From contig NZ_SOCE01000001.1 in NCBI RefSeq assembly GCF_004365175.1, positions 4,657,403-4,721,402 of the forward strand: DNA of 64,000 nt, written 5' to 3'. Shown one piece after another: positions 7,799 through 14,344 of the stretch; position 1 is the stretch's first letter, and the number at the start of each line of letters is the position of its first letter. The position numbers and the translations under genes are program-made. Below the pieces are notes generated by a model. The model was not told the DNA's origin and did not search any database. It saw only the letters and a program-made list of their open reading frames with translations. The stretch comes from Kribbella voronezhensis (GTDB taxonomy: Bacteria; Actinomycetota; Actinomycetes; Propionibacteriales; Kribbellaceae).

Positions 7799-7931
7799 AA
7801 CGATGAGATCACGACGACCTCAAACGCGCACTGCGATCAGATCACCAATTCTGGTGACTTTCCGTAGTCGCTCGGTGGGCGGTCAGTGGCTCGTCAGGCG
7901 GGAGGCGGGTCGCCAAGTCGTTGAAAGTTGG

Positions 7932-7947
7932 CGTGACCGGGATCACG
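7932..7947. promoter_or_regulatory. CRP/GlxR-type palindrome
   Basis: CGTGA-CCGGGA-TCACG is a perfect palindrome in its five-base arms with the canonical N6 spacer of CRP-family sites (TGTGA-N6-TCACA). It lies about 134 bp upstream of the M23 peptidase start. In streptomycetes and mycobacteria, Crp controls rpf-type wall hydrolase genes, which makes this placement plausible. No binding evidence exists here. Confidence 0.45.
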
Positions 7948-8097
7948 TGGGTCGGAGCTGCCGAAGACCCCTCGAACTGGCTATGGGCATCGTTTCGGAG
8001 GTCGTCGGGTCGACCCGAAAAGTGGTCGGCGCGGGGTTCGGGAACCGGTATGCTTCTCGGGTCGGAAGAGGGGCTCGCACGGCTCGGACTGCTCGAT

Positions 8098-8126
8098 TTC
8101 GCATCGGGCTGCAGACCGTGTAATCT
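8098..8126 (+). promoter_or_regulatory. Promoter of the tRNA-Thr gene
   Basis: TTCGCA (8098-8103) and TAATCT (8121-8126) are separated by 17 bases. The predicted start of transcription is about 7 bases ahead of the tRNA 5' end at 8140. Confidence 0.5.
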
Positions 8127-8139
8127 CTCTCCTCGGCCC

Positions 8140-8212
8140 GCCCCTTTAGCTCAGTCGGCAGAGCGTCTCCATGGTAAGGAGAAGGTCTACGGTTCGATTC
8201 CGTAAAGGGGCT
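8140..8212 (+). tRNA. tRNA-Thr (GGT anticodon)
   Basis: A complete cloverleaf can be folded. Acceptor arms are GCCCCTT (8140-8146) and AAGGGGC (8205-8211) with discriminator T. The D-arm is GCTC/GAGC, and the anticodon stem TCTCC/GGAGA encloses loop ATGGTAA, giving anticodon GGT. The T-arm is TACGG-TTCGATT-CCGTA. The 3' CCA is not encoded. Confidence 0.97.
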
Positions 8213-8262
8213 CTGAGAATCACTGTCCCGTCCGGTCCGCCGGATGGGATGATGAACTCTCT

Positions 8263-8336
8263 GGCGGGGTAGCTCAGGTGGTTAGAGCACACGGCTCATA
8301 ATCGTGGTGTCGCGGGTTCGACTCCCGCCCCCGCTA
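8263..8336 (+). tRNA. tRNA-Met (CAT anticodon, elongator type)
   Basis: The acceptor GGCGGGG (8263-8269) pairs with CCCCGCT (8329-8335) through a terminal G-U. The anticodon stem CACGG/TCGTG encloses CTCATAA, giving anticodon CAT. The T-arm is GCGGG-TTCGACT-CCCGC. It precedes rpmG by 67 bp, a common tRNA-Thr/tRNA-Met/L33 arrangement in actinobacteria. An elongator identity is inferred because the first pair is not the mismatch typical of initiators. Confidence 0.95.
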
Positions 8337-8357
8337 CCCACCAACGCAGTATCTCGA

Positions 8358-8384
8358 GAGTGCGATCACCCAAGTTGCGCACTC
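8358..8384 (+). promoter_or_regulatory. Hairpin in the rpmG leader
   Basis: GAGTGCG (8358-8364) and CGCACTC (8378-8384) form perfect 7-bp arms around a 13-base loop. The hairpin lies immediately upstream of the AAGAAGAGG ribosome site of rpmG. It could be a processing or regulatory hairpin between the tRNA and the coding region. Confidence 0.4.
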
Positions 8385-8403
8385 CTGAAAAGAAGAGGCA
8401 CCA

Positions 8404-8571
8404 GTGGCTAAGTCAACCGACGTCCGCCCCAAGATCACGCTGGCCTGCACGGTGTGCAAGGAGCGCAACTACATCACCAAGAAGAACCGGCGCAACGACC
8501 CGGACCGTCTTGAGCTGAAGAAGTACTGCGCCCGCTGCAACGACCACACCGACCACCGCGAAACCCGCTGA
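8404..8571 (+). CDS. rpmG: 50S ribosomal protein L33
   Basis: A 55-residue ribosomal protein that starts with GTG after a clear AAGAAGAGG site. Two Cys pairs, 'CTVC' and 'CARC', form the zinc ribbon, so this is the zinc-containing (C+) paralogue of L33. The internal 'RNYITKKNRRNDPDRLELKKY' segment is diagnostic (shown here as its two conserved halves, RNYITKKN and RLELKKY). It lies directly downstream of tRNA-Met and ends at a strong terminator. The protein is part of the large ribosomal subunit near the E site. Confidence 0.97.
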   Translation: MAKSTDVRPKITLACTVCKERNYITKKNRRNDPDRLELKKYCARCNDHTDHRETR

Positions 8572-8605
8572 CCCCAGCAGTTTCCGCTGGTTCCCCAGCA
8601 CTCTG

Positions 8606-8636
8606 AAAGGGCCGCTCCACTGTGGAGCGGCCCTTT
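8606..8636 (+). terminator. Intrinsic terminator after rpmG
   Basis: AAAGGGCCGCTCCAC (8606-8620) is mirrored by GTGGAGCGGCCCTTT (8622-8636), followed by further T residues. The 15-bp stem with U-tract, 35 bases after the stop, is a textbook bidirectional-looking terminator. Confidence 0.93.
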
Positions 8637-8744
8637 TCGCTGTGTCCGAGTCAGCTGTGCCGACCAGGTCTCGCCGTTGAACCACCCGCATCCGGCCTGC
8701 TCTCGAGGTTGATGCCAGCGCGCCGCCCAAGCAGTGAGTGAGGC

Positions 8745-8785
8745 GACGCGGGGGCGGGCGGGAGCGTCGACGTAGGAGGTACGTG
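8745..8785. repeat. Intergenic GC-rich repeat, copy 1
   Basis: GGGGCGGGCGGG followed by AGCGTCGACGTAGGAGG closely matches a second element at 23577-23610. Both lie just beyond the stop of a minus-strand gene in a convergent gap. Confidence 0.5.
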
Positions 8786-8815
8786 GGGGATCTTTCCGCC
8801 GCAGTACCCGAAGGC

Positions 8816-9574
8816 CTAGACCGTGAGGATCGGTTTGCCGGCGTTGTAGGCAGCTAGCCGGTCGGCTCGTGGGGTTAGGCAGCAGGAGCCGCAGACGGTG
8901 CCGGCGCTGGTGGTGCTGGTGTAGTAGAGGCAGCAGGTGTTGCGGAGGTAGACGAGTCTGTTGGCGGCTGTGGTGACGTCGCCGAGGCGAGCGAGGCCGG
9001 CTGGGGCTCGGGTGATGAAGGTTTGCCAGCGTTCCAGGAGGAAGGCTGCGTCGATGGTGGTGTCCTCGCGGGTCGCGGCGCAGAACGCCATGGCGCAGCC
9101 GGCGGCTACGCCGCCGTGGAGTTGGCGGAGGCCGGCTCGGGTACGGCGGTGCAGCTCAAGCGACAGCGGTAGGAGGTGCTGAGCGAGCACCACGTCGTAC
9201 AGGGTTTGCAGGCCTCCCGGGAGGAAGCGGGCTGAGCGGATGGCGACCGATGCGATGCCGTGGCCGTCGTGGGGGCGGACCCAGAGGTTGTGGGGGCGGA
9301 TGTCCAGTACGCGGCCTTCGAGGGCCCAGAGCAGCAGGGCTGTGGCCGGGGCTCGGCCGGCGTAGAAGGACATCAGGCTGAGTGCGGCCGCGTGGTCGCT
9401 GACATGGCCGCCTGCGTCGTGGTCGCGTTTGAGCAGCTCGGTCAGTTCCGGGCCGTCCGGTTCGAGGATCCGGTCCACCCGTAGCCACTCGGAACCGGTC
9501 GGTTCGCCGAGCTCCACGCCGTAGCGAGGGGCGTATTGGGCCAGAGCGGCCACGCCCGCGCGTCCTGCCGTCAC
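8816..9574 (-). CDS. FhuF-like (2Fe-2S) ferric iron reductase
   Basis: A 252-residue protein. The diagnostic part is the C-terminal iron-sulfur motif, 'RNTCCLYYTST' followed 12 residues later by 'CGSCC'. This matches the C-C-x10-C-x2-C arrangement of FhuF-type siderophore-iron reductases. The 'GCAMAFC' and 'LVYLRNTCCLYY' stretches are also family-like. FhuF proteins reduce Fe(III)-hydroxamate in the cytoplasm to release iron. There is no siderophore transport gene beside it. The GTG start at 9574 is the longest reasonable choice and is not strongly fixed. Confidence 0.8.
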   Translation of the reverse strand: MTAGRAGVAALAQYAPRYGVELGEPTGSEWLRVDRILEPDGPELTELLKRDHDAGGHVSDHAAALSLMSFYAGRAPATALLLWALEGRVLDIRPHNLWVRPHDGHGIASVAIRSARFLPGGLQTLYDVVLAQHLLPLSLELHRRTRAGLRQLHGGVAAGCAMAFCAATREDTTIDAAFLLERWQTFITRAPAGLARLGDVTTAANRLVYLRNTCCLYYTSTTSAGTVCGSCCLTPRADRLAAYNAGKPILTV

Positions 9575-9655
9575 ACGTCCTGCCTTCCCCAGAGAGTTCT
9601 CAGCAGAGTGGGTGGCGGCACTCGGTGTCCCAGTCTGCCAGTAGGGTTACTGGCC

Positions 9656-10078
9656 ATGACGATCGACGCCACGATGGTCGGCCGGAGCTACACGGCCGCC
9701 GAGTCCTATCAGGTCGGCCGGGAGAAGATCCGCGAATTCGCCGAGGCGATCGGCGACCCCAACCCGGCGTACCGGGGTGACGACGCCGTCGCGCCGCCCA
9801 CCTTCGCGTTCGTGCTCAGCGCGCCCGCGCTCGATCTGCTGCTGGCGGATCCGGAGCTCGGGCTGCGGCTGGACCGGATCGTGCACGGCGCGCAGAAGTT
9901 CAACTACGTCCGGCCGATCCGGGTCGGCGACGAGGTGGCCGCCACGGCGACCATCACCACCGTCCGCAAAGCAGGTGACGTCGAGGTGATCATGTACGAG
10001 ACCGTCCTGACCGGTCGCGACGGCGAGCAGCTCGCCACCTCCACCGCGACCGTCTCGCACAACCGGGCGGACTCGTGA
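9656..10078 (+). CDS. hadA: (3R)-hydroxyacyl-ACP dehydratase subunit HadA-like (MaoC N-terminal hot-dog)
   Basis: A 140-residue hot-dog protein of the FAS1-type/MaoC_dehydrat_N family: 'REKIREFAEAIGDPNPAYRG' at about 22-41, 'APPTFAFVLS' and 'IVHGAQKFNYVRPIRVGDE'. It lacks the catalytic Asp/His pair, as expected for the substrate-binding subunit that dimerises with the MaoC partner encoded immediately downstream (4-bp GTGA overlap). In mycobacteria HadA-HadB dehydrate hydroxyacyl-ACP in FAS-II. In other actinobacteria the pair sits upstream of murB, as here, and its acyl substrate is less certain. TAGGGT at 9642-9647 may be a -10 giving a nearly leaderless transcript. Confidence 0.88.
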   Translation: MTIDATMVGRSYTAAESYQVGREKIREFAEAIGDPNPAYRGDDAVAPPTFAFVLSAPALDLLLADPELGLRLDRIVHGAQKFNYVRPIRVGDEVAATATITTVRKAGDVEVIMYETVLTGRDGEQLATSTATVSHNRADS

Positions 10079-10482
10079 GCGCGGTCGAGGTCGGCACCGA
10101 GCTGCCGCCGCTGACGGTCACCGTCCGCCGCGAGAACCTCGTCCGGTACGCCGGTGCGAGTGGCGACTTCAACCCCATCCACTGGAACGACCGGATGGCC
10201 GTCGCGCTCGGCCTGCCCGGCGTGATCGCGCACGGGATGCTCACGATGGCCTCGGCCGCCCGCGTGGTGACCGACTGGCTGAGCGACCCGGCCGACCTGA
10301 TCGAGTACGGCGTACGGTTCACCAAGCCGGTCGTCGTACCGGATGACGACAAGGGCGCCACGATCACCTTCTCGGCGAAGGTCGACAAGGTCGCCGACGG
10401 CCGGGCCGAGATCGACATCACCGCGGTCTGTGGCGACGAGAAGGTTCTCGGCCGGGCCAGGGCGGTAGTGCGCGTCTCGTGA
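10075..10482 (+). CDS. hadB: (3R)-hydroxyacyl-ACP dehydratase subunit HadB-like (MaoC)
   Basis: A 135-residue MaoC-like hot-dog dehydratase, the catalytic partner of the preceding gene. The hydratase-2 motif 'ASGDFNPIHWND' contains the catalytic Asp31 and His36, followed by 'GVIAHGMLTM' as in R-specific enoyl hydratases. Translational coupling to hadA and murB through GTGA overlaps on both sides indicates one operon. The heterodimer would act in the cytoplasm on ACP- or CoA-bound acyl chains. Confidence 0.9.
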   Translation: MSAVEVGTELPPLTVTVRRENLVRYAGASGDFNPIHWNDRMAVALGLPGVIAHGMLTMASAARVVTDWLSDPADLIEYGVRFTKPVVVPDDDKGATITFSAKVDKVADGRAEIDITAVCGDEKVLGRARAVVRVS

Positions 10483-11504
10483 AGACTGATGTGCGTCTGG
10501 CCGACCTGACCACCCTGCGGGTCGGGGGGCCGGCTGATCGCCTGATCGAGGCGACCACCGAGGAAGAACTGATCACCGCCGTACGGGATGCGGACGCCGC
10601 TGCCGAGCCGGTGTTGCTGCTGTCCGGTGGCAGCAACGTGGTGATCGCCGACGACGGGTTCCGGGGCACCGTGATCAAGGTCGCCAACCGCGGGATCCGG
10701 GTCGACGCGGACGCCTGTTCGGGCGCGATGATCCACGTCGCCGCCGGCGAGGACTGGGACGAGGTCGTCCAGCGTGCGATCGCGGAGGAGTGGTCCGGGC
10801 TCGAGTCGATGTCGGGCATCCCCGGCCTGGCCGGTTCGACACCGGTGCAGAACGTCGGCGCGTACGGGCACGAGGTGGCCGAGACGATCGCGTCCGTCCG
10901 GGTCTGGGACCGGGTCGACAACGCGGTCCGGACGATCTTCGCGGCCGACTGCGGGTTCAGCTACCGCACTTCGCGATTCAAGGCCGAACCTGCGCGGTAC
11001 GTCGTACTGGAGGTCGCCTTCCAGTTGCCACTCGGTGATCTGTCCGCGCCGATCGGATACGCCGAACTCTCCCGGGTTCTCGGCGTCGAGCAGGGTCAGC
11101 GGGCGCCGATGACCGACGTCCGCGAGGCCGTCCTCGGGTTGCGCCGGAGCAAGGGGATGGTGCTGGACGAGGCGGACCACGACACGTGGAGCGCCGGGTC
11201 GTTCTTCACCAACCCGATGCTCGAGGCGACCGCCGACGTACCGGCGGGTGCGCCACAATGGCCGCAGCCGGACGGCCGCGTGAAGACGAGCGCGGCCTGG
11301 CTGATCGAGCACGCCGGCGTGGCCAAGGGATTCGCGATCGGCGGAGCGGCGGTGTCGTCCAAGCACACCCTCGCCCTCACCAACCGCGGCGACGCGACAG
11401 CCAAGGAAATCCTCGCCCTGGCCGCCCACGTCCGCGCCGAAGTCCACCAGGCCTTCGGCATCACCCTCACCAACGAACCAGTCCTGGTGAACTGCTCCCT
11501 CTGA
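10479..11504 (+). CDS. murB: UDP-N-acetylenolpyruvoylglucosamine reductase
   Basis: A 341-residue FAD enzyme that reduces UDP-GlcNAc-enolpyruvate to UDP-MurNAc with NADPH in peptidoglycan precursor synthesis. Motifs are 'TTLRVGGPADRL' (FAD pyrophosphate region), 'LLSGGSNVVIAD', 'GIPGLAGSTPVQNVGAYG', 'SAGSFFTNP' with the proton-donating Ser241, and the C-terminal 'TNEPVLVNCS' containing the conserved Glu. The presence of 'RTSRFK' and overall length place it in the type I family. It is translationally coupled (GTGA overlap) to hadB. This hadA-hadB-murB order is recurrent in actinobacteria. Confidence 0.97.
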   Translation: MKTDVRLADLTTLRVGGPADRLIEATTEEELITAVRDADAAAEPVLLLSGGSNVVIADDGFRGTVIKVANRGIRVDADACSGAMIHVAAGEDWDEVVQRAIAEEWSGLESMSGIPGLAGSTPVQNVGAYGHEVAETIASVRVWDRVDNAVRTIFAADCGFSYRTSRFKAEPARYVVLEVAFQLPLGDLSAPIGYAELSRVLGVEQGQRAPMTDVREAVLGLRRSKGMVLDEADHDTWSAGSFFTNPMLEATADVPAGAPQWPQPDGRVKTSAAWLIEHAGVAKGFAIGGAAVSSKHTLALTNRGDATAKEILALAAHVRAEVHQAFGITLTNEPVLVNCSL

Positions 11505-11529
11505 CCTTCCCCGTACTGCGTAGCTCGGG

Positions 11530-12618
11530 TCAGCGCTCGTCTGCCGGGTGATCGTGGGTTGCCGGATAAGCGTGCACCACGGCCGTTCGCAAACGCGGTA
11601 CGGCGTGGGTCAGTTCGTGTTCGGCGTCGTGGGCCAGACAATGCGCCTGGGTGCTGTCGTCGGCATCGATGACCAGGTCGACGTCGGCGTGCAACTCGTG
11701 ACCGATCCAGCGCATGCGGACGCGGCGTACTGAGCGAACTCCAGGGAGCGCAGCGAGCGCGCCTTCGGCGGTGTCGACGGTGGCTGGGTCGACGGCGTCC
11801 ATCAGTCGACGGAAGACGTCGCGGCCCGCGGTACGCAGTACGGCGAGGATGGCGATCGTGATGACGAGGCCGATCAGGGGGTCGGCCAGGGGGAATCCGG
11901 CGGCGACTCCGGCTGCGCCTAGTACGACGGCCAGCGAGGTGAGGCCGTCGGTGCGGGCGTGCAGACCGTCGGCGACGAGCGCAGCCGAGCCGATCCTGCG
12001 GCCCACCCGGATGCGGTAGACGGCGACCGCTTCGTTGCCGGCGAAACCGATCACACCGGCAACGGCAACCCAGCCGACGTTGTGGACCGTCACCGGATCG
12101 ATGAGCCTGCGGATCGATTCCCAGCCGGCGACGAGAGCTGACAGCCCGATCATCAGAACGACGAACAACCCGGCCAAGTCTTCGGCCCGGCCGAAGCCGT
12201 ACGTGTAGCGGCGGGTCGCGGCCCGGCGGCCGAGGACGAACGCGATCCACAACGGCAGAGCGGTGAAGGCGTCGGACAGGTTGTGCACGGTGTCGGCCAG
12301 GAGCGCGACCGATCCCGAGACCGTCACGACCAGCAGTTGCAGGATGGCGGTCACGGCGAGCGCTACGAGGCTGACTTTGACAGCCCGGATCCCGGCGGCG
12401 CTGGATTCGATCGCGCTGTCGATCGAGTCCGCGGCGTCGTGAGAATGCGGCCGGATCGCGTGACGAATCCACTGCCGCCAACCCTTCGCCCCATGTCCGT
12501 GTCCGTGGCCGTGCCCGTGCTCGTGGCTTGGTTCGCTGCCTGGCCTACATCCGTGGTCATGTGCATGCCCCTGGTGGAAGGCGTCTTGATGATGGCTTTG
12601 CGGGCGCTGGTGCGTCAT
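11530..12618 (-). CDS. Cation diffusion facilitator (CDF) metal exporter
   Basis: A 362-residue CDF transporter. A His-rich cytoplasmic N-terminus (residues 1-45, with an alternating HGHGHG run) precedes six transmembrane spans. The paired metal-site motifs are 'ADTVHNLSD' in TM2 and 'ADGLHARTD' in TM5. A C-terminal ferredoxin-like cytoplasmic domain with 'HELHADVDLVID' follows from about residue 265. It exports divalent metal by proton antiport. The ATG overlaps the stop of a KmtR-like sensor gene (ATGA), so nickel/cobalt export is the best guess; CDF sequence alone would leave zinc possible. Confidence 0.92.
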   Translation of the reverse strand: MTHQRPQSHHQDAFHQGHAHDHGCRPGSEPSHEHGHGHGHGHGAKGWRQWIRHAIRPHSHDAADSIDSAIESSAAGIRAVKVSLVALAVTAILQLLVVTVSGSVALLADTVHNLSDAFTALPLWIAFVLGRRAATRRYTYGFGRAEDLAGLFVVLMIGLSALVAGWESIRRLIDPVTVHNVGWVAVAGVIGFAGNEAVAVYRIRVGRRIGSAALVADGLHARTDGLTSLAVVLGAAGVAAGFPLADPLIGLVITIAILAVLRTAGRDVFRRLMDAVDPATVDTAEGALAALPGVRSVRRVRMRWIGHELHADVDLVIDADDSTQAHCLAHDAEHELTHAVPRLRTAVVHAYPATHDHPADER

Positions 12619-13028
12619 CGGGCTGCCTGTTCGTCGGGTGTGCTGAGGTCGCGGCCCGGGTGCAGTTGGGCCAGTTCCTCGTCGCCGAGGTGGTGAGCCG
12701 GGATGCCGGGTCCGGCGTGCTCGACGTTGTAGATCGCGTCCGCGACGAGCCGGCCGACGTGATCGTTCTCCAGCCGGTAGAAGACCTGCGTGCCTTCTCG
12801 CCGGGTTCGCACCAGCCGCGCCATCCGGAGCTTGGCGAGATGCTGTGACACCGACGGCGCCGGTTTCCCGACCTGGTTTGCGAGCTCGTTGACCGGCAGT
12901 TCGCCGCCCATCAACGCCCACAACACCTGAATCCGGGTCGCATCGGCCAGCATCCGGAAGACCTCGACCGCCAGATCCACCTGATCTTCAGGCAACCTCC
13001 GCCGACGCCCTCCACTATCTGCACGCAT
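12615..13028 (-). CDS. kmtR: ArsR/SmtB-family metal sensor, KmtR-like (Ni/Co)
   Basis: A 137-residue winged-helix repressor; the recognition helix is in 'APSVSQHLAKLRMARLV' (about 57-73). The canonical alpha-5 zinc ligands are incomplete. However, His90, Glu103, His104, His112 and His113 reproduce the spacing of the five residues reported as essential in mycobacterial KmtR (His88, Glu101, His102, His110, His111). KmtR represses a CDF exporter gene, and a CDF gene overlaps this one's stop codon. The start at 13028 lies 6 bases after a perfect TATTAT -10 and inside an inverted repeat, supporting leaderless autoregulated expression. Upstream in-frame sequence is rejected as noncoding. Confidence 0.85.
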   Translation of the reverse strand: MRADSGGRRRRLPEDQVDLAVEVFRMLADATRIQVLWALMGGELPVNELANQVGKPAPSVSQHLAKLRMARLVRTRREGTQVFYRLENDHVGRLVADAIYNVEHAGPGIPAHHLGDEELAQLHPGRDLSTPDEQAAR

Positions 13029-13040
13029 ACGCAGATAATA
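13016..13040 (-). promoter_or_regulatory. kmtR promoter and overlapping operator
   Basis: TATCTGC (13016-13022) and GCAGATA (13031-13037) form 7-bp arms around an 8-base spacer that includes the kmtR start codon. The minus-strand -10 TATTAT occupies 13040-13035 and overlaps the right arm. Repressor bound here would block both the promoter and the leaderless start. Confidence 0.65.
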
Positions 13041-13125
13041 GAACTCCACTGCCCCAAACCCCAACCGCGAGACGGCTGACATCGGGTATGCTGATGCTTG
13101 CTCGGGGCAATAGCTCTTGAGAAGT

Positions 13126-13164
13126 GAACCCGGCAGCCATCCGGACGGTTGGTGAGCCGGGTTC
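13126..13164. terminator. GC-rich hairpin after the frameshifted gene
   Basis: GAACCCGGC (13126-13134) pairs with GCCGGGTTC (13156-13164). It lies just beyond the stop at 13172 of the minus-strand pseudogene. There is no strong U-tract, so termination is plausible rather than certain. Confidence 0.5.
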
Positions 13165-13171
13165 TGCGCGT

Positions 13172-13706
13172 CTAGACGCGATTGAGGACCCAAGGCGCCG
13201 TGATCAACTGACGCCACTCACCGCCCTTCGCCCAGGCCCAGACGACGGCATCCGGTACCCACAGCATGGGATCGAGGTGAGGTGCCAGGAGCTCGTACTG
13301 CAGGGTTTCCGCGCAGCCGAAGCTGCGTACAGCCTGGAAGAGAACCTGCCGATCGAACTCGAGCGTCGACTCGTCCCGTTCGATGACCAATCGTTCGGCG
13401 TTGGCGGACAGGTTGGCCACGATCGCGCAGGCAACGGGCGCGGCCGTCGGAGTTCACTTTGGGGGTCAGATACAGGTCGACGCTGAGGGGCAACTCGCCG
13501 ATGGCTGAGAGGACTTTGCGTTGGCGAGCGGGGGATTCTTTCTGGAAGTGAATGCGTCGTTGGCGCGGCAGCAGGAGCTCGGAGATCGCTCGACGGCTGG
13601 CGTTGACGTGGTTGGCGGGACAAGTGGCGGCTGCCATCAGTAGGCCGCGGGCTTTGTTCTCGTCTACGAACGCATGCCGGGGAACGCCGCTGACTAGTGA
13701 AGGCAC
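13172..13706 (-). pseudogene. Frameshifted conserved hypothetical protein (DUF3800-like start)
   Basis: Two minus-strand frames must be joined to make one protein. The N-terminal part (from GTG 13706) reads through 'RHAFVDENKARG', 'ANHVNASRRAISELLLPRQR' and 'RRIHFQKESPARQRK' to 'YLTPKVNSDGRA'. The frame then shifts near 13435-13442 (a GGGCG context). The second part continues with 'AERLVIERDESTLEFDRQ', 'CAETLQYELLAPH' and 'VVWAWAKGGEWRQL'. Together these match a widespread actinobacterial hypothetical family with a 'FVDE' N-terminus resembling DUF3800 nucleases. A one-base indel or a sequencing error would explain it. It follows the 2'-5' RNA ligase gene by 24 bp on the same strand. Confidence 0.72.
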
Positions 13707-13729
13707 GGGTGGTTCTGTACGAGGGCGGG

Positions 13730-14344
13730 TCAGGTGAGGGGGAGGGTCTTGCGGGTGGTCCATTCGTACAATTGGTGGTCTCGGTGGAGGGTTATGAGGG
13801 AGATGGCCGAGATGGTGGTGGTTGCGGTGGCTGACGGGGCTTGGGCGAGGAGGGCTCGGAGGGGTGCGGCGGGGGCTGGGGTGTTCCAGTAGCCGAGGGA
13901 GATGTGGGGGTTGAGTTGGGGGAGCTCGGGGATCGCGTCGAGGCCCCAGACGTCGCCGATGGCGGCTCGGATGCGGTTGCGGAGGTCTTGCAGGGGAGCG
14001 ACGGGGGTGACCGGGAGTTGGACCGTTTCGGGGTCGACGACGGCTGGGCCGACCGTCACCTGGAACGGGGATCGGCGGGCCAGCCGTGATTCGGCCGCCA
14101 GGACGATCTCGTCCAGGTCGGCGTCCGGGACCCGGTCGGTGAATCCGACGCCCTGCATGGTCAGGTGCAGCCACTGCTTCGGGACCGGGGTGACCTCGGG
14201 CATCCGGGCCAGCACGTCGGCGTACGAGTTGGCCAGGCCAACCACCGACGCGGACTCGGCGAAGGTGAGATGCCAGGTGTAGAAGGATCGGCCGACCCGC
14301 CAGCCGGGTCGCCAGTACCAGTGGTCGCGGACCTCATCGGTCAT
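13730..14344 (-). CDS. 2'-5' RNA ligase family (2H phosphoesterase) protein
   Basis: A 204-residue 2H phosphoesterase. The two signature H-x-T/S motifs are 'WLHLTMQGVGF' near residue 58-68 and 'NPHISLGYW' near 145-153, the duplicated catalytic histidines of the fold. Family members cyclise or open 2',3'-cyclic phosphates in RNA or nucleotides; the substrate here is unknown. Its start overlaps the 3' end of the upstream XRE-TPR regulator by 11 bp, indicating one transcript. This regulator/2H pair recurs in actinobacteria. Confidence 0.85.
   Translation of the reverse strand: MTDEVRDHWYWRPGWRVGRSFYTWHLTFAESASVVGLANSYADVLARMPEVTPVPKQWLHLTMQGVGFTDRVPDADLDEIVLAAESRLARRSPFQVTVGPAVVDPETVQLPVTPVAPLQDLRNRIRAAIGDVWGLDAIPELPQLNPHISLGYWNTPAPAAPLRALLAQAPSATATTTISAISLITLHRDHQLYEWTTRKTLPLT

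Larger units (their letters stand above)
7799..8139. other. Intergenic region between the M23 peptidase and tRNA-Thr
   Basis: No protein gene is evident in these 341 bases. They contain a dyad TCACCA-ATTC-TGGTGA (7842-7857) about 44 bp from the peptidase start, a CRP-type palindrome (7932-7947), and the tRNA-Thr promoter near the right end. Confidence 0.6.

Noticed and set aside
7799..8100. A cyclic-di-AMP (ydaO-type) riboswitch upstream of the M23 peptidase
   Set aside because: Such riboswitches are known ahead of actinobacterial wall hydrolases, but the conserved core sequence was not found here.
13029..13217. A longer KmtR starting at 13217
   Set aside because: The extra 63 residues have no ArsR similarity, and the start at 13028 has a well-placed TATTAT -10 and operator.
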